Shown: positions 39,450-51,573, counted from the first letter of the stretch. The stretch: DNA of 64,000 bases from Segatella copri (GCF_949820605.1 NZ_CATKVU010000007.1:1-64000), one strand, 5' to 3'. Translations and numbers: made by a program. The notes: generated from the sequence alone by a model not told the origin.

Positions 39450-40358
39450 ATGAAAACAACTTTTAAATTAGCATTTGTGGCTTGCCTGATGATGCTCTCT
39501 TCGGCTTGCCATGCTCAGGAGCCTATACCGGCTATCGACCAGGCTTTTGATGTATTCGCACAGGATTTGTTGAAAGGCGACTTTGTTACTTCTTCCTCTA
39601 TGAATACCTATAATATTGGTATGATGAAGGGATTTGAGTTCGCTATTCCTGAGAGAAAGCAGAAAATGGTTGATACCTTTCAAAAGGCTTTATTGAGCAA
39701 TAGTCGCCTCGCTTATATTAGTTTTACCAAGAAAGCGGGCTCTCTCAGTCTTGAAACGAATCGGGTGGGGTATGGCAAGGATAATTCCATGACTTACGAG
39801 TTTGGTACTCACAAAGACCGCAACTATAACCTGCAGTATTTCCGCGACAGCAAGGATTCTACCATGCGATATGTTTATGCCTTGGTATGGTATCAGGGAA
39901 TGGATCGTTCGGTAAAGGGCAGTGTATATAAGTTCTACTCCAAGGATCCGCAAACCTATAAGAAGCCATTATCTTATAAGATGAATGCTGTTCAAGGTTT
40001 GGATTCTCTTGTTTCTCTGGGCAACATCAGGTATAACAAAAATCTGGTTCGCAGTTATGGATTGGATATGACTCCTCCAAAGGATGCGGCAGAGTTTATA
40101 ATGCAACTCAACACGCTCCGTGCTGCCTTTAAGAATGCCAGAAACCAATACCCTTATTGGGGAAATCAGGTGACTCGGCGTACCCTCCAGACGGGCATTG
40201 CCAACAAAATAGTCAAGCTTTGTAAGGGATACGGCAAGTTGCTGAATGCTGACGAGAAGAAATTCTGCGCCTCTTCGCTGAATAAGATGAAGAAGGATAC
40301 AGACGATGAATATCTGCAGAGTCTTCTGGAACTGACTGCCAATTCTTTGAGAAAGTAG
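39450..40358 (+). CDS. Secreted protein of unknown function in the sigma-factor block
   Basis: 302 residues with a signal peptide (MKTTFKLAFVACLMMLSSACHA); the SSAC may be a lipobox. The mature part is basic, with TTYNIGMMKGFEF-like and VRYVYALVWY beta segments and a helical C-terminus. No family recognised with confidence. It is 27 nt after the anti-sigma gene and so probably belongs to the same operon. Confidence 0.8.
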   Translation: MKTTFKLAFVACLMMLSSACHAQEPIPAIDQAFDVFAQDLLKGDFVTSSSMNTYNIGMMKGFEFAIPERKQKMVDTFQKALLSNSRLAYISFTKKAGSLSLETNRVGYGKDNSMTYEFGTHKDRNYNLQYFRDSKDSTMRYVYALVWYQGMDRSVKGSVYKFYSKDPQTYKKPLSYKMNAVQGLDSLVSLGNIRYNKNLVRSYGLDMTPPKDAAEFIMQLNTLRAAFKNARNQYPYWGNQVTRRTLQTGIANKIVKLCKGYGKLLNADEKKFCASSLNKMKKDTDDEYLQSLLELTANSLRK

Positions 40359-40475
40359 TAAGTTTTGGAGGTATAAACAGAGGAAAAAGTGAAATTCTCT
40401 CTCTTAAAATACCGCTTAAAGCGATATTTGCTCTAAAATTATCATTTTCTAGACTTCGGTCTTGTTATAATTTCG

Positions 40476-40483
40476 TAACTTTG
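40476..40483 (+). promoter_or_regulatory. -7 element before the T9-frameshifted gene
   Basis: TAACTTTG 19 nt before the ATG at 40503; transcription would start almost at the start codon. Confidence 0.45.
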
Positions 40484-40502
40484 TACGCAAAAAGTAAACG
40501 AT

Positions 40503-40890
40503 ATGACTAAGAAATTGATAATGATATTAGGCTTGGTGCTTTCATCCATGTTGATGAAAGCCCAGGTTTTTTTTTGTGCCTTTCCCGAAGGCTGGCGACA
40601 AGTATTGGCAGAAGCAGGTGCCCGTAGCGATGCGCAACGACTATATCCAGTTGGGCAATCTCTATCAGAAGAAGAAGCTGGAGAATATGGGCAGATTCAT
40701 CACCACGATGTATATCAACGACCTTACCTTCGTGAATTTCTCGGATGCCCAGGCTCAGAATGTTCCGAATATCAACATCCTCTTTCCTTATGGAGCCTAT
40801 CTCCAGAATGAGCAGATGATGCAGCTGGCGGCATACGTGGCAAAGAAATATCTGTATATGCAGAACCCTTCTGAGCTTTACCGGAAATAG
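40503..40890 (+). pseudogene. Small secreted protein, frameshifted in a T9 run
   Basis: A signal peptide is encoded from ATG 40503 (MTKKLIMILGLVLSSMLMKAQVFF). After nine T residues (40567-40575) the protein-like frame is +1: VPFPKAGDKYWQKQV through YLYMQNPSELYRK, ending at 40890. Eight T would give one 128-residue protein. Family not recognised. It lies just after the sigma-factor block and may belong to the same function. Confidence 0.75.
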
Positions 40891-40930
40891 CCAACTGGCA
40901 AAATATAAATAGCCAACTAGCAAACTGCAA

Positions 40931-40969
40931 ACAGCCGACTAGCGCATGAGTCGCTAGTCGGCTGTTTTA
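40931..40969 (+). terminator. Terminator after the T9 gene
   Basis: ACAGCCGACTAGCG (40931-40944) pairs with CGCTAGTCGGCTGT (40952-40965), 14 bp, followed by TTT. Confidence 0.75.
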
Positions 40970-41025
40970 CTGGAACAGTTATCGAAAACTCCTTTATTTT
41001 GTTTTCGTATAGGCTTCCTGCCAAA

Positions 41026-41302
41026 TACTCTTCACTCTTCACCAAAAGCCCCGAATCCCCTGTGTTTATCGGCATTCCGAGGGGTGAAGAGTATTCGGGC
41101 ACTCTTCACCTACTCTTCACCACTCTTCACCCTTCAGTTCTGGCTGATTTGCAATCTACCTATCAGTCTTTCGCCTCTGTTCCCGTTTCTGAAGGTGAAG
41201 AGTGGTGAAGAGTGGGTGAAGAGATAAAAACAACTCTTCACCCCTCGGAATGCCGATAAACACAGGGGTTTCCGGCCGAAAGGTGAAGAGTGAAGAGTAT
41301 TT
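41026..41302. repeat. 277-bp palindromic element built from CTCTTCACC units
   Basis: The core is a perfect 35-bp inverted repeat (41057-41091 and 41234-41268). Outside it, ACTCTTCACTCTTCACC near 41028-41043 mirrors AGGTGAAGAGTGAAGAGT at 41281-41298. Inside it, three CTCTTCACC-type units on the left (41101-41131) mirror three GGTGAAGAG units on the right (41193-41223). The 60-bp centre is unique. No plausible gene; ORFs over it are by-products of the repeats. Confidence 0.9.
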
Positions 41303-41358
41303 TGATGATAGCTTCGTTTATTTCTTAAACTGTCTATCTAAAGGTGATGCTTACTGAA

Positions 41359-41496
41359 TCAGCAAGAACAATCTGGGAGTTTGGTGGCCTCTTTGGTTAA
41401 GAATCTGTTGATTTCATTTTCAAATTGATCACGATGAGGGCTTCCTATCTTGCCTATATGCTTATCTAATATATCTTCTTCTGTATAAAATCTCAT
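41359..41496 (-). pseudogene. N-terminal fragment of an XRE/HigA-type antitoxin
   Basis: 45 residues starting MRFYTEEDILDKHIGKIGSP, with HRDQFENEINRFL. This is the usual N-terminus of Bacteroidales helix-turn-helix antitoxins, in which the DNA-binding domain follows directly. Here the frame ends after KEATKLPDCSC, so the helix-turn-helix is lost. No toxin gene is adjacent. Confidence 0.55.
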
Positions 41497-41573
41497 ATTA
41501 TTTCTTTTAAAAAACAAGATTAATACTACTGTAAAACTACGAAAAGAATCCGAAGCGCTAAGGCTGAAAAAAC

Positions 41574-42047
41574 TTATCCCTTTCTTCCGAAATCGGCTGG
41601 AATCTCGCCCCATTTCTTCGTCTCCCATTTTATAATAGGTATGTTGATGGGGTGGGTGCGGAGCCAGTTTTCGGCTCGGGCGATGACCTGATAGAGCTGT
41701 TCGGTCTGGGGAGTGCGCTCCAGTTTGGTCTTGCATTGTTTCTTGCTTACCCATAGCTGGGCATTCACGCTGTCGCTATAAATTATCTTGTCGGTAATGC
41801 CCTTCTGCTGCATCAGGGCGAGGGCATGGACGATGGCGAGAAACTCGCCGATGTTGTTGGTGCCGTGGATAGGACCATAATGGAAAACCTGGGCACCGGT
41901 CTGAAGGTCGATGCATTGGTATTCCATCGGACCGGGATTGCCGGAACATGCGGCATCCACAGCCCAAGCGTTGGCTCTTACCTCGTTGGGCAGAGGCAAA
42001 ACGGTATCGTTTCTCCATGAAGGAGGATTTACGGGCATTTTATTCAT
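41574..42047 (-). CDS. Ribonuclease HI-like protein
   Basis: About 157 residues from ATG 42047 (MNKMPVNPPSW); the frame stays open 19 residues further upstream. The RNase H fold is visible: first Asp in AVDAACSGNPG, Glu in NNIGEFLAIVHAL, Asp in IYSDSVNAQLWV, and a final Asp in PADFGRKG. The first acidic motif differs from the usual TDGS form (VDAAC). It would cleave RNA in RNA-DNA hybrids. Confidence 0.85.
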   Translation of the reverse strand: MNKMPVNPPSWRNDTVLPLPNEVRANAWAVDAACSGNPGPMEYQCIDLQTGAQVFHYGPIHGTNNIGEFLAIVHALALMQQKGITDKIIYSDSVNAQLWVSKKQCKTKLERTPQTEQLYQVIARAENWLRTHPINIPIIKWETKKWGEIPADFGRKG

Positions 42048-42097
42048 CTTTATTCTTTTTGGGGTTGGAAAACAAAAAGGATTGGCTAAAACTGAAA

Positions 42098-42137
42098 TGA
42101 GCATGCGCCTTGGAGTCGAGCTCCAGGGCCATGCTCA
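42098..42137 (-). terminator. argS terminator-like hairpin
   Basis: TGAGCATG (42098-42105) pairs with CATGCTCA (42130-42137), and GCC/GGC with TGGAG/CTCCA continue the stem around TCGAG. Downstream bases in the leftward direction are T-rich. Confidence 0.55.
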
Positions 42138-42199
42138 TTATGTCAAATAGTCAATATTTTTTATTTTTAAATTGTAGGTTATTATATCTTATGTATATA

Positions 42200-44020
42200 T
42201 TACATTCTTTCTGGAACCTCGATGCCGAGCAGAGACATACCGTTCTTCAGAATCTTAGCCACGTTGGCTGCAAGAACCAGACGGGTAATCTTCTCAGCCT
42301 CGCTCTCAGCATTCAGGATGCTGTAGTCGTGATAGAACTGGTTGAACTCCTTGGTCAACTCGTAGCAGTAGTTAGCAATACCACCAGGGTTGTAGTTGTT
42401 GCCGGCATCGGCTACGGCTGCTGCGAAGTCGTTCATCTTCTGGATGAGGTCGATCTCCTTCTCGTTGATAGGAGCATCTGCGCCCAACTCTGCAGAAATC
42501 TCGATGCCCTCGGCTGCTGCCTTGCGCATGATGCTGCGGATACGAGCGTAGGTATACTGGATGAAAGGACCTGTATTACCATTGAAGTCGATACTCTCTT
42601 CTGGGTTGAAGAGCATGTTCTTGCGGGCATCTACCTTGAGGATGAAGTACTTCAACGCTCCGAGACCCACGATGCGTGAAATCTCCTGGCGCTCTTCCTC
42701 GCTCATGTCCTTGAACTTGCCAAGCTCATCGCTTGTCTGGCGAGCATCCTTGATCATCTCTGCCATCAGGTCATCTGCATCTACTACGGTTCCCTCGCGG
42801 CTCTTCATCTTACCGTTAGGCAACTCTACCATTCCGTAAGAGAAGTGAACCAAGTCCTTACCCCACTTGAAGCCGAGACGGTCGAGCAGGATAGAGAGCA
42901 CCTGGAAGTGGTAGTTCTGCTCGTTACCTACTACGTAGATCATCTTGTCGATAGGGAAATCCTTGAAACGGAGGTCGGCAGTACCGATGTCCTGAGTCAT
43001 ATAAACAGAGGTGCCGTCTGAACGGAGCAGGAGTTTCTGGTCGAGACCCTCGTTGGTGAGGTCTGCCCAAACAGAGTTATCGTCCTTGCGGAAGAAGAGA
43101 CCCTTCTTCAATCCTTCTTCTACCTTCTTCTTACCCTCGAGGTAAGTATTTGACTCATAATATATCTTGTCGAAACTTACACCCATCATCTTGTAAGTCT
43201 CATCGAAGCCAGCGTAAACCCAGCTGTTCATCTTCTGCCAGAGTGCACGAACCTCAGGGTCGTTGTTCTCCCACTTTACGAGCATCTCGTGAGCCTCCTT
43301 GATCAGCGGAGCCTCTACTTTAGCTTTCTCTGTGGCAGCTTCTTCGTCCATGCCCTCTTTCATGTACTGAGCCTTGAGCTCTGCGATTTCCTCACGATAG
43401 TGCTTGTCGAAGGCTACATAGTAGTCACCGATGAGGTGGTCGCCCTTCTTGCCGGAAGTTTCAGGAGTTTCGCCATTGCCCCACTTGAGCCAGGCGAGCA
43501 TAGACTTACAGATGTGGATACCACGGTCGTTCACGATGTTTGTCTTGATTACCTTGTTGCCGTTAGCCTCCATAATCTGGGCCAATGACCAGCCGAGGAG
43601 GTTGTTGCGAACGTGACCGAGGTGGAGAGGCTTGTTGGTGTTAGGAGAAGAGTACTCAATCATGACGAGCGGACTGTTCTCAGTAACTGGCTTCTCACCA
43701 AACTTAGGGTCAGCGTTGATGGTATTCAAGAGTCCTACCCAAGCGGCAGGAGCGATAGAAAGGTTGAGGAAACCCTTAACCACATTGAAGTCTGCGATAA
43801 CGTTAGCGCAGTTTTTCTTCAGGTATTCGCCGATTTCCTGTGCTGTATCCTCAGGCTTTTTCTTTGACATCTTGAGGAATGGGAATACGACGAGGGTAAG
43901 GTTACCTTCGAAATTACTCTTGGTCTTCTGCAGGGCTACCATCTTCTCAGGTACGTCCTGACCATAAAGCTCCTTCACCGCAGCGATGACCGAGCTGATG
44001 ATTTCGTTTTCTATCTTCAT
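42200..44020 (-). CDS. argS: Arginine-tRNA ligase
   Basis: A 606-residue class I aminoacyl-tRNA synthetase. The N-terminal additional domain (about 1-110) precedes the HIGH motif as HLGH in NTNKPLHLGHVRNNLLG (about 130). The KMSKS region is GKMKSREGT, and a DALR anticodon-binding domain ends the protein (about 490-606, with ARIRSIMRKAA and GMSLLGIEVPERM). Essential housekeeping gene, monocistronic. Confidence 0.96.
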   Translation of the reverse strand: MKIENEIISSVIAAVKELYGQDVPEKMVALQKTKSNFEGNLTLVVFPFLKMSKKKPEDTAQEIGEYLKKNCANVIADFNVVKGFLNLSIAPAAWVGLLNTINADPKFGEKPVTENSPLVMIEYSSPNTNKPLHLGHVRNNLLGWSLAQIMEANGNKVIKTNIVNDRGIHICKSMLAWLKWGNGETPETSGKKGDHLIGDYYVAFDKHYREEIAELKAQYMKEGMDEEAATEKAKVEAPLIKEAHEMLVKWENNDPEVRALWQKMNSWVYAGFDETYKMMGVSFDKIYYESNTYLEGKKKVEEGLKKGLFFRKDDNSVWADLTNEGLDQKLLLRSDGTSVYMTQDIGTADLRFKDFPIDKMIYVVGNEQNYHFQVLSILLDRLGFKWGKDLVHFSYGMVELPNGKMKSREGTVVDADDLMAEMIKDARQTSDELGKFKDMSEEERQEISRIVGLGALKYFILKVDARKNMLFNPEESIDFNGNTGPFIQYTYARIRSIMRKAAAEGIEISAELGADAPINEKEIDLIQKMNDFAAAVADAGNNYNPGGIANYCYELTKEFNQFYHDYSILNAESEAEKITRLVLAANVAKILKNGMSLLGIEVPERM

Positions 44021-44408
44021 TATTTAATATATCTTTTTTACCGGTAAAATTATCTTTTTAAACTGATTGAAGAGGGATTTGCATGTTCCCTTTCCGTTTA
44101 TGCGGCTGCAAAATTACAAATAATAATTGAATTGTGAAAGAAAAATTGCACATTCTTTTGTTTTTTGTCGCATTCTTTTGTTTTTTATTGCTTTTGCAAC
44201 AGAAATGAAGTCTTACAAGGCTTTTGAAGGAAGCTTTTTATAAGAGGATTTTAGGAAGAAAGGAAAGAGAAACGGAACTAAAAACGAAAAAAGAAGATAG
44301 AAAAAGCGAAAAAGGAGCAAAGACTATGAATAAGTCTCTACTCCTTTTCTTATCATTTGACAGTTGGATTTAACTTCATTTGTTGATGTTGGATCTTGCT
44401 TCCGTGAA
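44021..44408. other. AT-rich gene-free stretch: argS promoter and a convergent-style hairpin
   Basis: The argS -7 element reads leftward as TAATTTTG (44109-44116). A short direct repeat (CATTCTTTTGTTTTTT, twice near 44152-44187) follows. A hairpin at about 44310-44347 (AAAAGGAG/CTCCTTTT with AGACT/AGTCT inside) is a likely terminator of the leftward 63-residue gene. Nothing else recognised. Confidence 0.5.
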
Positions 44409-44600
44409 TTACCCCTCGAGGATAATAGCTGCCACGTCTTCGGGCGAATTCCATAGGATTCCGTCTTGCAACTCATCGTCGGTAAATCCGTTGAGTGCTT
44501 CCTGTGCTTCCTTTGGAGTAATGGCTGGAGTGCCGTCCTCGTTCTTAGTATCGAGCAAAGCCTGCAAGATGGCTGCTCTGTATTCTTCGATTGTCATCAT
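44409..44600 (-). CDS. Small acidic protein of unknown function
   Basis: 63 residues, MMTIEEYRAAILQALLDTKN through PEDVAAIILEG, strongly acidic and predicted helical, resembling a small effector or adaptor. It has its own promoter (TACCTTTG read leftward, 44637-44644) and a terminator-like hairpin downstream, which argues that it is real. Met2 could be the start. Confidence 0.65.
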   Translation of the reverse strand: MMTIEEYRAAILQALLDTKNEDGTPAITPKEAQEALNGFTDDELQDGILWNSPEDVAAIILEG

Positions 44601-44696
44601 AATTTTTATGTCGTTTCGTTGTTTATTTTATGATGGCAAAGGTAATGCATTTTTTTGGAAACACCAAACTTTTTTGTCATTTTCTTTTAGCGGATA

Positions 44697-44903
44697 TTGA
44701 AAAAGTTTTATATATTTATATGCCTTTCTATGATGGTATGGCTACCTTTAAAGGTGGAAACTGCAGCACAAAAGAAGATGTTTCATGGTGCTGACTATGT
44801 GTTCATGGCAGACATGTGGAACCCAAAGCACTTGAGTGACAGCAGACACTTGTGGGTACCTATTTCTTGGGAAAATGGTGCTCCGGTGTTGAAAAAACAA
44901 TAA
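44697..44903 (+). pseudogene. Remnant of a GH43-type gene: signal region fused to the C-terminus
   Basis: From a TTG at 44697 a signal-peptide-like stretch (KKFYIFICLSMMVWLPLKVETA) runs directly into GADYVFMADMWNPKHLSD and WVPISWENGAPVLKKQ. The latter resembles the C-terminal end of secreted GH43 proteins of Bacteroidales. The catalytic domain is missing, so an internal deletion is inferred. A detached fragment (LAEATGNMEAYKMLK, then TAA) at 44958-45005 may be a further remnant. Confidence 0.5.
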
Positions 44904-44942
44904 AAAATACGGTCGTTCTGCTTGTTTCTAACTTAATTTTCA

Positions 44943-44950
44943 TATATTTG
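44943..44950 (+). promoter_or_regulatory. GH2 promoter -7 element
   Basis: TATATTTG followed by CAG; a TTG at 44922-44924 lies 18 nt upstream. Gives a leader of about 135 nt containing the duplicated motif at 45009-45052. Confidence 0.5.
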
Positions 44951-45008
44951 CAGTTGCTTAGCTGAGGCTACCGGCAACATGGAGGCATATAAGATGCTCA
45001 AGTAAGAT

Positions 45009-45052
45009 GCCTATATATAATAAGGTATAGAATAGCCTATATATAATAAGGT
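45009..45052. repeat. Two copies of GCCTATATATAATAAGGT
   Basis: Identical 18-bp copies at 45009-45026 and 45035-45052; the second ends 35 nt before the GH2 start codon. A close relative sits at the same distance before the GH51 gene. Confidence 0.7.
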
Positions 45053-45078
45053 GTAATTTCAATCTAATGTATAAATAA

Positions 45079-48357
<3,279 letters not shown>

Positions 48358-48401
48358 TAGAAAAGCAGGGATTTATACGAAAATCCAATATATTTAAACA
48401 G

Positions 48402-48432
48402 AAAATCCACCTCATTCGGGGTGGATTTTTTT
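48402..48432 (+). terminator. GH2 terminator
   Basis: AAAATCCACC (48402-48411) pairs with GGTGGATTTT (48420-48429) followed by TTT; 8-nt loop. Confidence 0.8.
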
Positions 48433-48540
48433 ATCTTTGCAGAAGATTTACTGCACTCGGCAATTTGAAAGCAAGCTTTCATTGCGCTCGTTTGTGTAAT
48501 CTTTGCAGCAAATTACTGCACCACCTATATTTAATAAGGT
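48432..48540 (+). promoter_or_regulatory. GH51 promoter region with duplicated TTTGCAG...ACTGCAC motif
   Basis: TATCTTTG (48432-48439) and a second ATCTTTGCAG (about 48499) are each followed by a similar ACTGCAC stretch, an imperfect tandem duplication of the start region. The small palindrome GAAAGCAAGCTTTC lies between. ACCTATATTTAATAAGGT (48523-48540) ends 37 nt before the ATG. Confidence 0.45.
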
Positions 48541-48577
48541 GCAAGTACAGACCTAAAAAATAAAAATAACGAACAAT

Positions 48578-50518
48578 ATGAGAAAAGCAAAAATTTTCGC
48601 AGCAGCATTGCTGGCGATGTCTTCACTCGGAGCTTTCGCACAGCATCAGTTTACTGTTCAGGCTAACAAGCCTGGAGCAGAAATCCAGCCTACCATGTAT
48701 GGTATCTTCTTCGAGGATATCAACTTCGGTGCCGATGGTGGACTTTATGCAGAGATGGTAGAGAACCGTTCCTTCGAATTCCCACAGCGCCTGATGGGAT
48801 GGAATACATTCGGAAATGTAACCCTCAGCGACGTAAAACCTGCCTTCGACCGCAATCCTCATTATGTAACACTTGAGAGCGCAGGCGCACGTGAGAAGCA
48901 GACTGGTCTTGAGAACCGTGGCTTCTTCGGCATGGGCTTGAAGAAGGATATGAAGTACGATTTCACCGTATATGGCCGTCTTCATCTCATCGATGGCAAG
49001 CAGGGCAAAATTCGCGTAGAACTCGTCAATTCAAAGAATAATGTCATTGCCAAGCAGGTCATCAACATCACCAATAATAAATGGCAGAAGCTTACTGCTA
49101 CCCTTACTTCTCCTCAGACCGATGCCAAGGGTTTGATGCGTGTTTATCTGGAGAAGGGTTCTGAGAGCGTAGACCTCGACCATATCTCTCTCTTCCCTGA
49201 GGACAACTGGAATGGTCTCCGTGCCGACCTCGTACAGGATTTGGCTGACTTGAAGCCAGGCATCTTCCGTTTCCCTGGCGGATGTATCGTAGAGGGAACC
49301 GACCTCGACACCCGTTATGAGTGGAAGAACTCTGTGGGTGCTCCTGAGAACCGTCCTCTGAACGAGAACCGCTGGAGAGATACCTTCCCACATCGCCTTT
49401 TCCCTAACTACTATCAGTCATTGGGCTTGGGCTTCTATGAGTATTTCCTCCTTTCAGAGAAGATTGGTGCTGAACCATTGCCTATTCTCTCTGTAGGTCT
49501 GGCTTGCCAGTATCAGAACGATGATAAGGATCCTAATGCGTATGTAGCAGTCAAGGATCTCCAGAGCTATATCGACGATGCACTCGACCTCATCGAGTTT
49601 GCCAATGGTCCTGTCACCTCTAAGTGGGGTAAGCTCCGTGCCGATATGGGTCATCCAGCACCATTCAATCTGAAGCAGATTGGTATCGGTAACGAGCAGT
49701 GGGGTCCGATGTATCCTGAGCGTCTGCAGAAGTTCATGGAACAAATTCATGCCAAGTATCCAAAGATCAAGATCTGCGGTTCATCTGGTCCATCTGCTGA
49801 TGGAAAGGATTTCGACTACGGTTGGAAGCAGATGCGCAAGTTGGGCGTAGACATGGTGGATGAGCACTACTACAAGAGTCCAGAATGGTTCCGCAGCAAT
49901 GCCAGCCGTTACGACAAGTACGACCGCAAGGGTCCTAAGGTCTTTGCCGGTGAGTATGCTGCTCATGCCGAGAATGATCCAAACTCTTGGGAGGCAGCCC
50001 TTTCTGAGGCAGCTTTCATGACCGGTTTGGAGCGTAATGCTGATGTGGTTTATCAGGCTACCTATGCACCTCTCTTCGCTCATGTAGAGGGATGGCAGTG
50101 GCGTCCGGACCTCATCTGGTTCGATAACCTCAGCTCTGTCCGTTCTGCCAACTACTATGTTCAGCAGCTCTACGGTGAGAACAAGGGTACCAATGTGTTG
50201 AAACTTACCGAGAACGGCAAGGCTGTAGCAGGCGAGAATGGTCTCTATGCCACCGCTTGTTTCGACAAGGCTACCAAGAGCTACATCGTAAAGATTGCCA
50301 ACACCTCTAACGAGGCAAAGGAAATCAACGTAACCTTTAATGGTATCAAGAAGTTGAACCCAGGTAAGGTAACCATTCTCCATGCCGACGATATTCAGGC
50401 AGAAAACAAGATAGACAATAAAAATGTGGTTGTTCCTGTAGTATCAGATGCACAGGTTCAGGGCAATGTATTGAACGTGAAGATGAAGCCAAACAGCTTT
50501 GTTGTATACCGTTTCTAA
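48578..50518 (+). CDS. Glycoside hydrolase family 51 alpha-L-arabinofuranosidase
   Basis: A 646-residue secreted enzyme. Signal peptide to about residue 21. The N-terminal carbohydrate-binding-like region (about 25-200) precedes the GH51 barrel, in which Glu373 (IGNEQWG) is the acid/base and Glu459 (FAGEYAAH) the nucleophile. The C-terminal beta-sandwich is about 550-646. It releases alpha-L-arabinofuranose from arabinan or arabinoxylan. It follows GH2 with its own promoter. Confidence 0.94.
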   Translation: MRKAKIFAAALLAMSSLGAFAQHQFTVQANKPGAEIQPTMYGIFFEDINFGADGGLYAEMVENRSFEFPQRLMGWNTFGNVTLSDVKPAFDRNPHYVTLESAGAREKQTGLENRGFFGMGLKKDMKYDFTVYGRLHLIDGKQGKIRVELVNSKNNVIAKQVINITNNKWQKLTATLTSPQTDAKGLMRVYLEKGSESVDLDHISLFPEDNWNGLRADLVQDLADLKPGIFRFPGGCIVEGTDLDTRYEWKNSVGAPENRPLNENRWRDTFPHRLFPNYYQSLGLGFYEYFLLSEKIGAEPLPILSVGLACQYQNDDKDPNAYVAVKDLQSYIDDALDLIEFANGPVTSKWGKLRADMGHPAPFNLKQIGIGNEQWGPMYPERLQKFMEQIHAKYPKIKICGSSGPSADGKDFDYGWKQMRKLGVDMVDEHYYKSPEWFRSNASRYDKYDRKGPKVFAGEYAAHAENDPNSWEAALSEAAFMTGLERNADVVYQATYAPLFAHVEGWQWRPDLIWFDNLSSVRSANYYVQQLYGENKGTNVLKLTENGKAVAGENGLYATACFDKATKSYIVKIANTSNEAKEINVTFNGIKKLNPGKVTILHADDIQAENKIDNKNVVVPVVSDAQVQGNVLNVKMKPNSFVVYRF

Positions 50519-50578
50519 TTGCCTACCTCCAATCTTCAATAAACCCTTAATGTACAAATAGATAAGTGGATAATGTGA

Positions 50579-50615
50579 ATCCCTTGCGACTCTAGTGGTT
50601 GCAAGGGATTTTTTC
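50579..50615 (+). terminator. GH51 terminator
   Basis: AATCCCTTGC (50579-50588) pairs with GCAAGGGATT (50601-50610), followed by a T run. Confidence 0.85.
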
Positions 50616-50635
50616 TCTTCTAATGCCCTTGAAAT

Positions 50636-50693
50636 TACATGGCGACGCAGGAGTTTCTGTGTCAGGACGTAGGAAAGATTACGTCGCCATGTA
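50636..50693. repeat. 12-bp inverted repeat with internal imperfect pairing
   Basis: TACATGGCGACG (50636-50647) is the exact complement of CGTCGCCATGTA (50682-50693). The 34-nt interior includes CAGGAGTTTCTGTGTCAGGA. It lies between GH51 and the leftward ATPase pseudogene. It may be a terminator or a small dispersed palindrome. Confidence 0.55.
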
Positions 50694-50737
50694 GGAAAAA
50701 GGCACTTTTATTCCTAATCCTGCTTGTTAGCAGACTA

Positions 50738-51536
50738 TCAACGGCTTCTCAATAGGGATAATGCATAGAGAGGCAGTATGGTGACATGCCTTATGGCATT
50801 ATCGTCCTGCTTGTCAATGTAATCAAATGATCCAAAATTCTCTAAGGAACAACGGAATGCTTCGGTGAGCTTTTTCTCTCTCATGAATAGCCAGAGACTC
50901 TTCATGCCGCCCTGAGTGCCCGATTTGATTTCGATAGGGGTAATCTTCATGTTGTGGATTTCCAGATAGTCTATCTCGGCAACACTCTTCCCCTTCTGCT
51001 CCCAATAAAACATCTTCTGGCGCTGGATGCATGGTTTGTAACGCATCATCTCGAGTCCGGCAACCATTTCTGTTACGCCTCCCTTATTGACAAGCTCCTG
51101 AGGAGTGCCGGCTAAAATAAGTTCTATGAGCTGCTGAGACAGGTCGCCTTCCAGTTGAAGCACGGCTAACAGTAATCCTGGGTCCAGAAAGAGGACCTTC
51201 ATGCTTTTCTCGTCAGCTTCCGCATCCAGCGGAATACCATTGCCCGAGGTAGCGACCACAGGAGTAACGATTCCTGCAAGTGTCAACAGGCGGATGGCTT
51301 CTCTGATTTGTGAACTCTGATAATCTGCTGATATTTGCTTGTATGTCAACTTCTCTCCTGCCTGATGACAGATGCCACGCATCGTTGTGCGCAGTAAATC
51401 TGGGTTGACTCTCTTTTTATACTTGCTGAAATCATCTTCGTATGTCAGAATGATGTCTTCCTGGATGTTTCCGCATGGAATCTTCCTTCCAGGCGATGAG
51501 TTCTGAGTCTATGTTTCTATGTATATATTCTGCCAT
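50738..51536 (-). pseudogene. AAA/DUF4143 ATPase with the ATPase core deleted
   Basis: The first ATG (51536) encodes MAEYIHRNIDSELIAWKEDS, the standard N-terminus of Bacteroidales AAA_14/DUF4143 proteins. The sequence then jumps, out of frame, to GNIQEDIILTYEDDFSKYKK followed by the complete C-terminal DUF4143 part (LLRTTMRGICHQAGEKLTY through KITPIEIKSG, ending LLRSR). The part between, which should contain Walker A, Walker B and the sensor, is absent (about 150 residues expected). The DUF4143 nuclease-like motif PIEIKSG is kept. Confidence 0.75.
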
Positions 51537-51573
51537 AATCGTAACTGTTTGAATAACAGGTGCAAATATAGCG

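Noticed and set aside
40999..41208. 69-residue ORF
   Set aside because: Lies in the left half of the palindromic element and is made of its repeat units.
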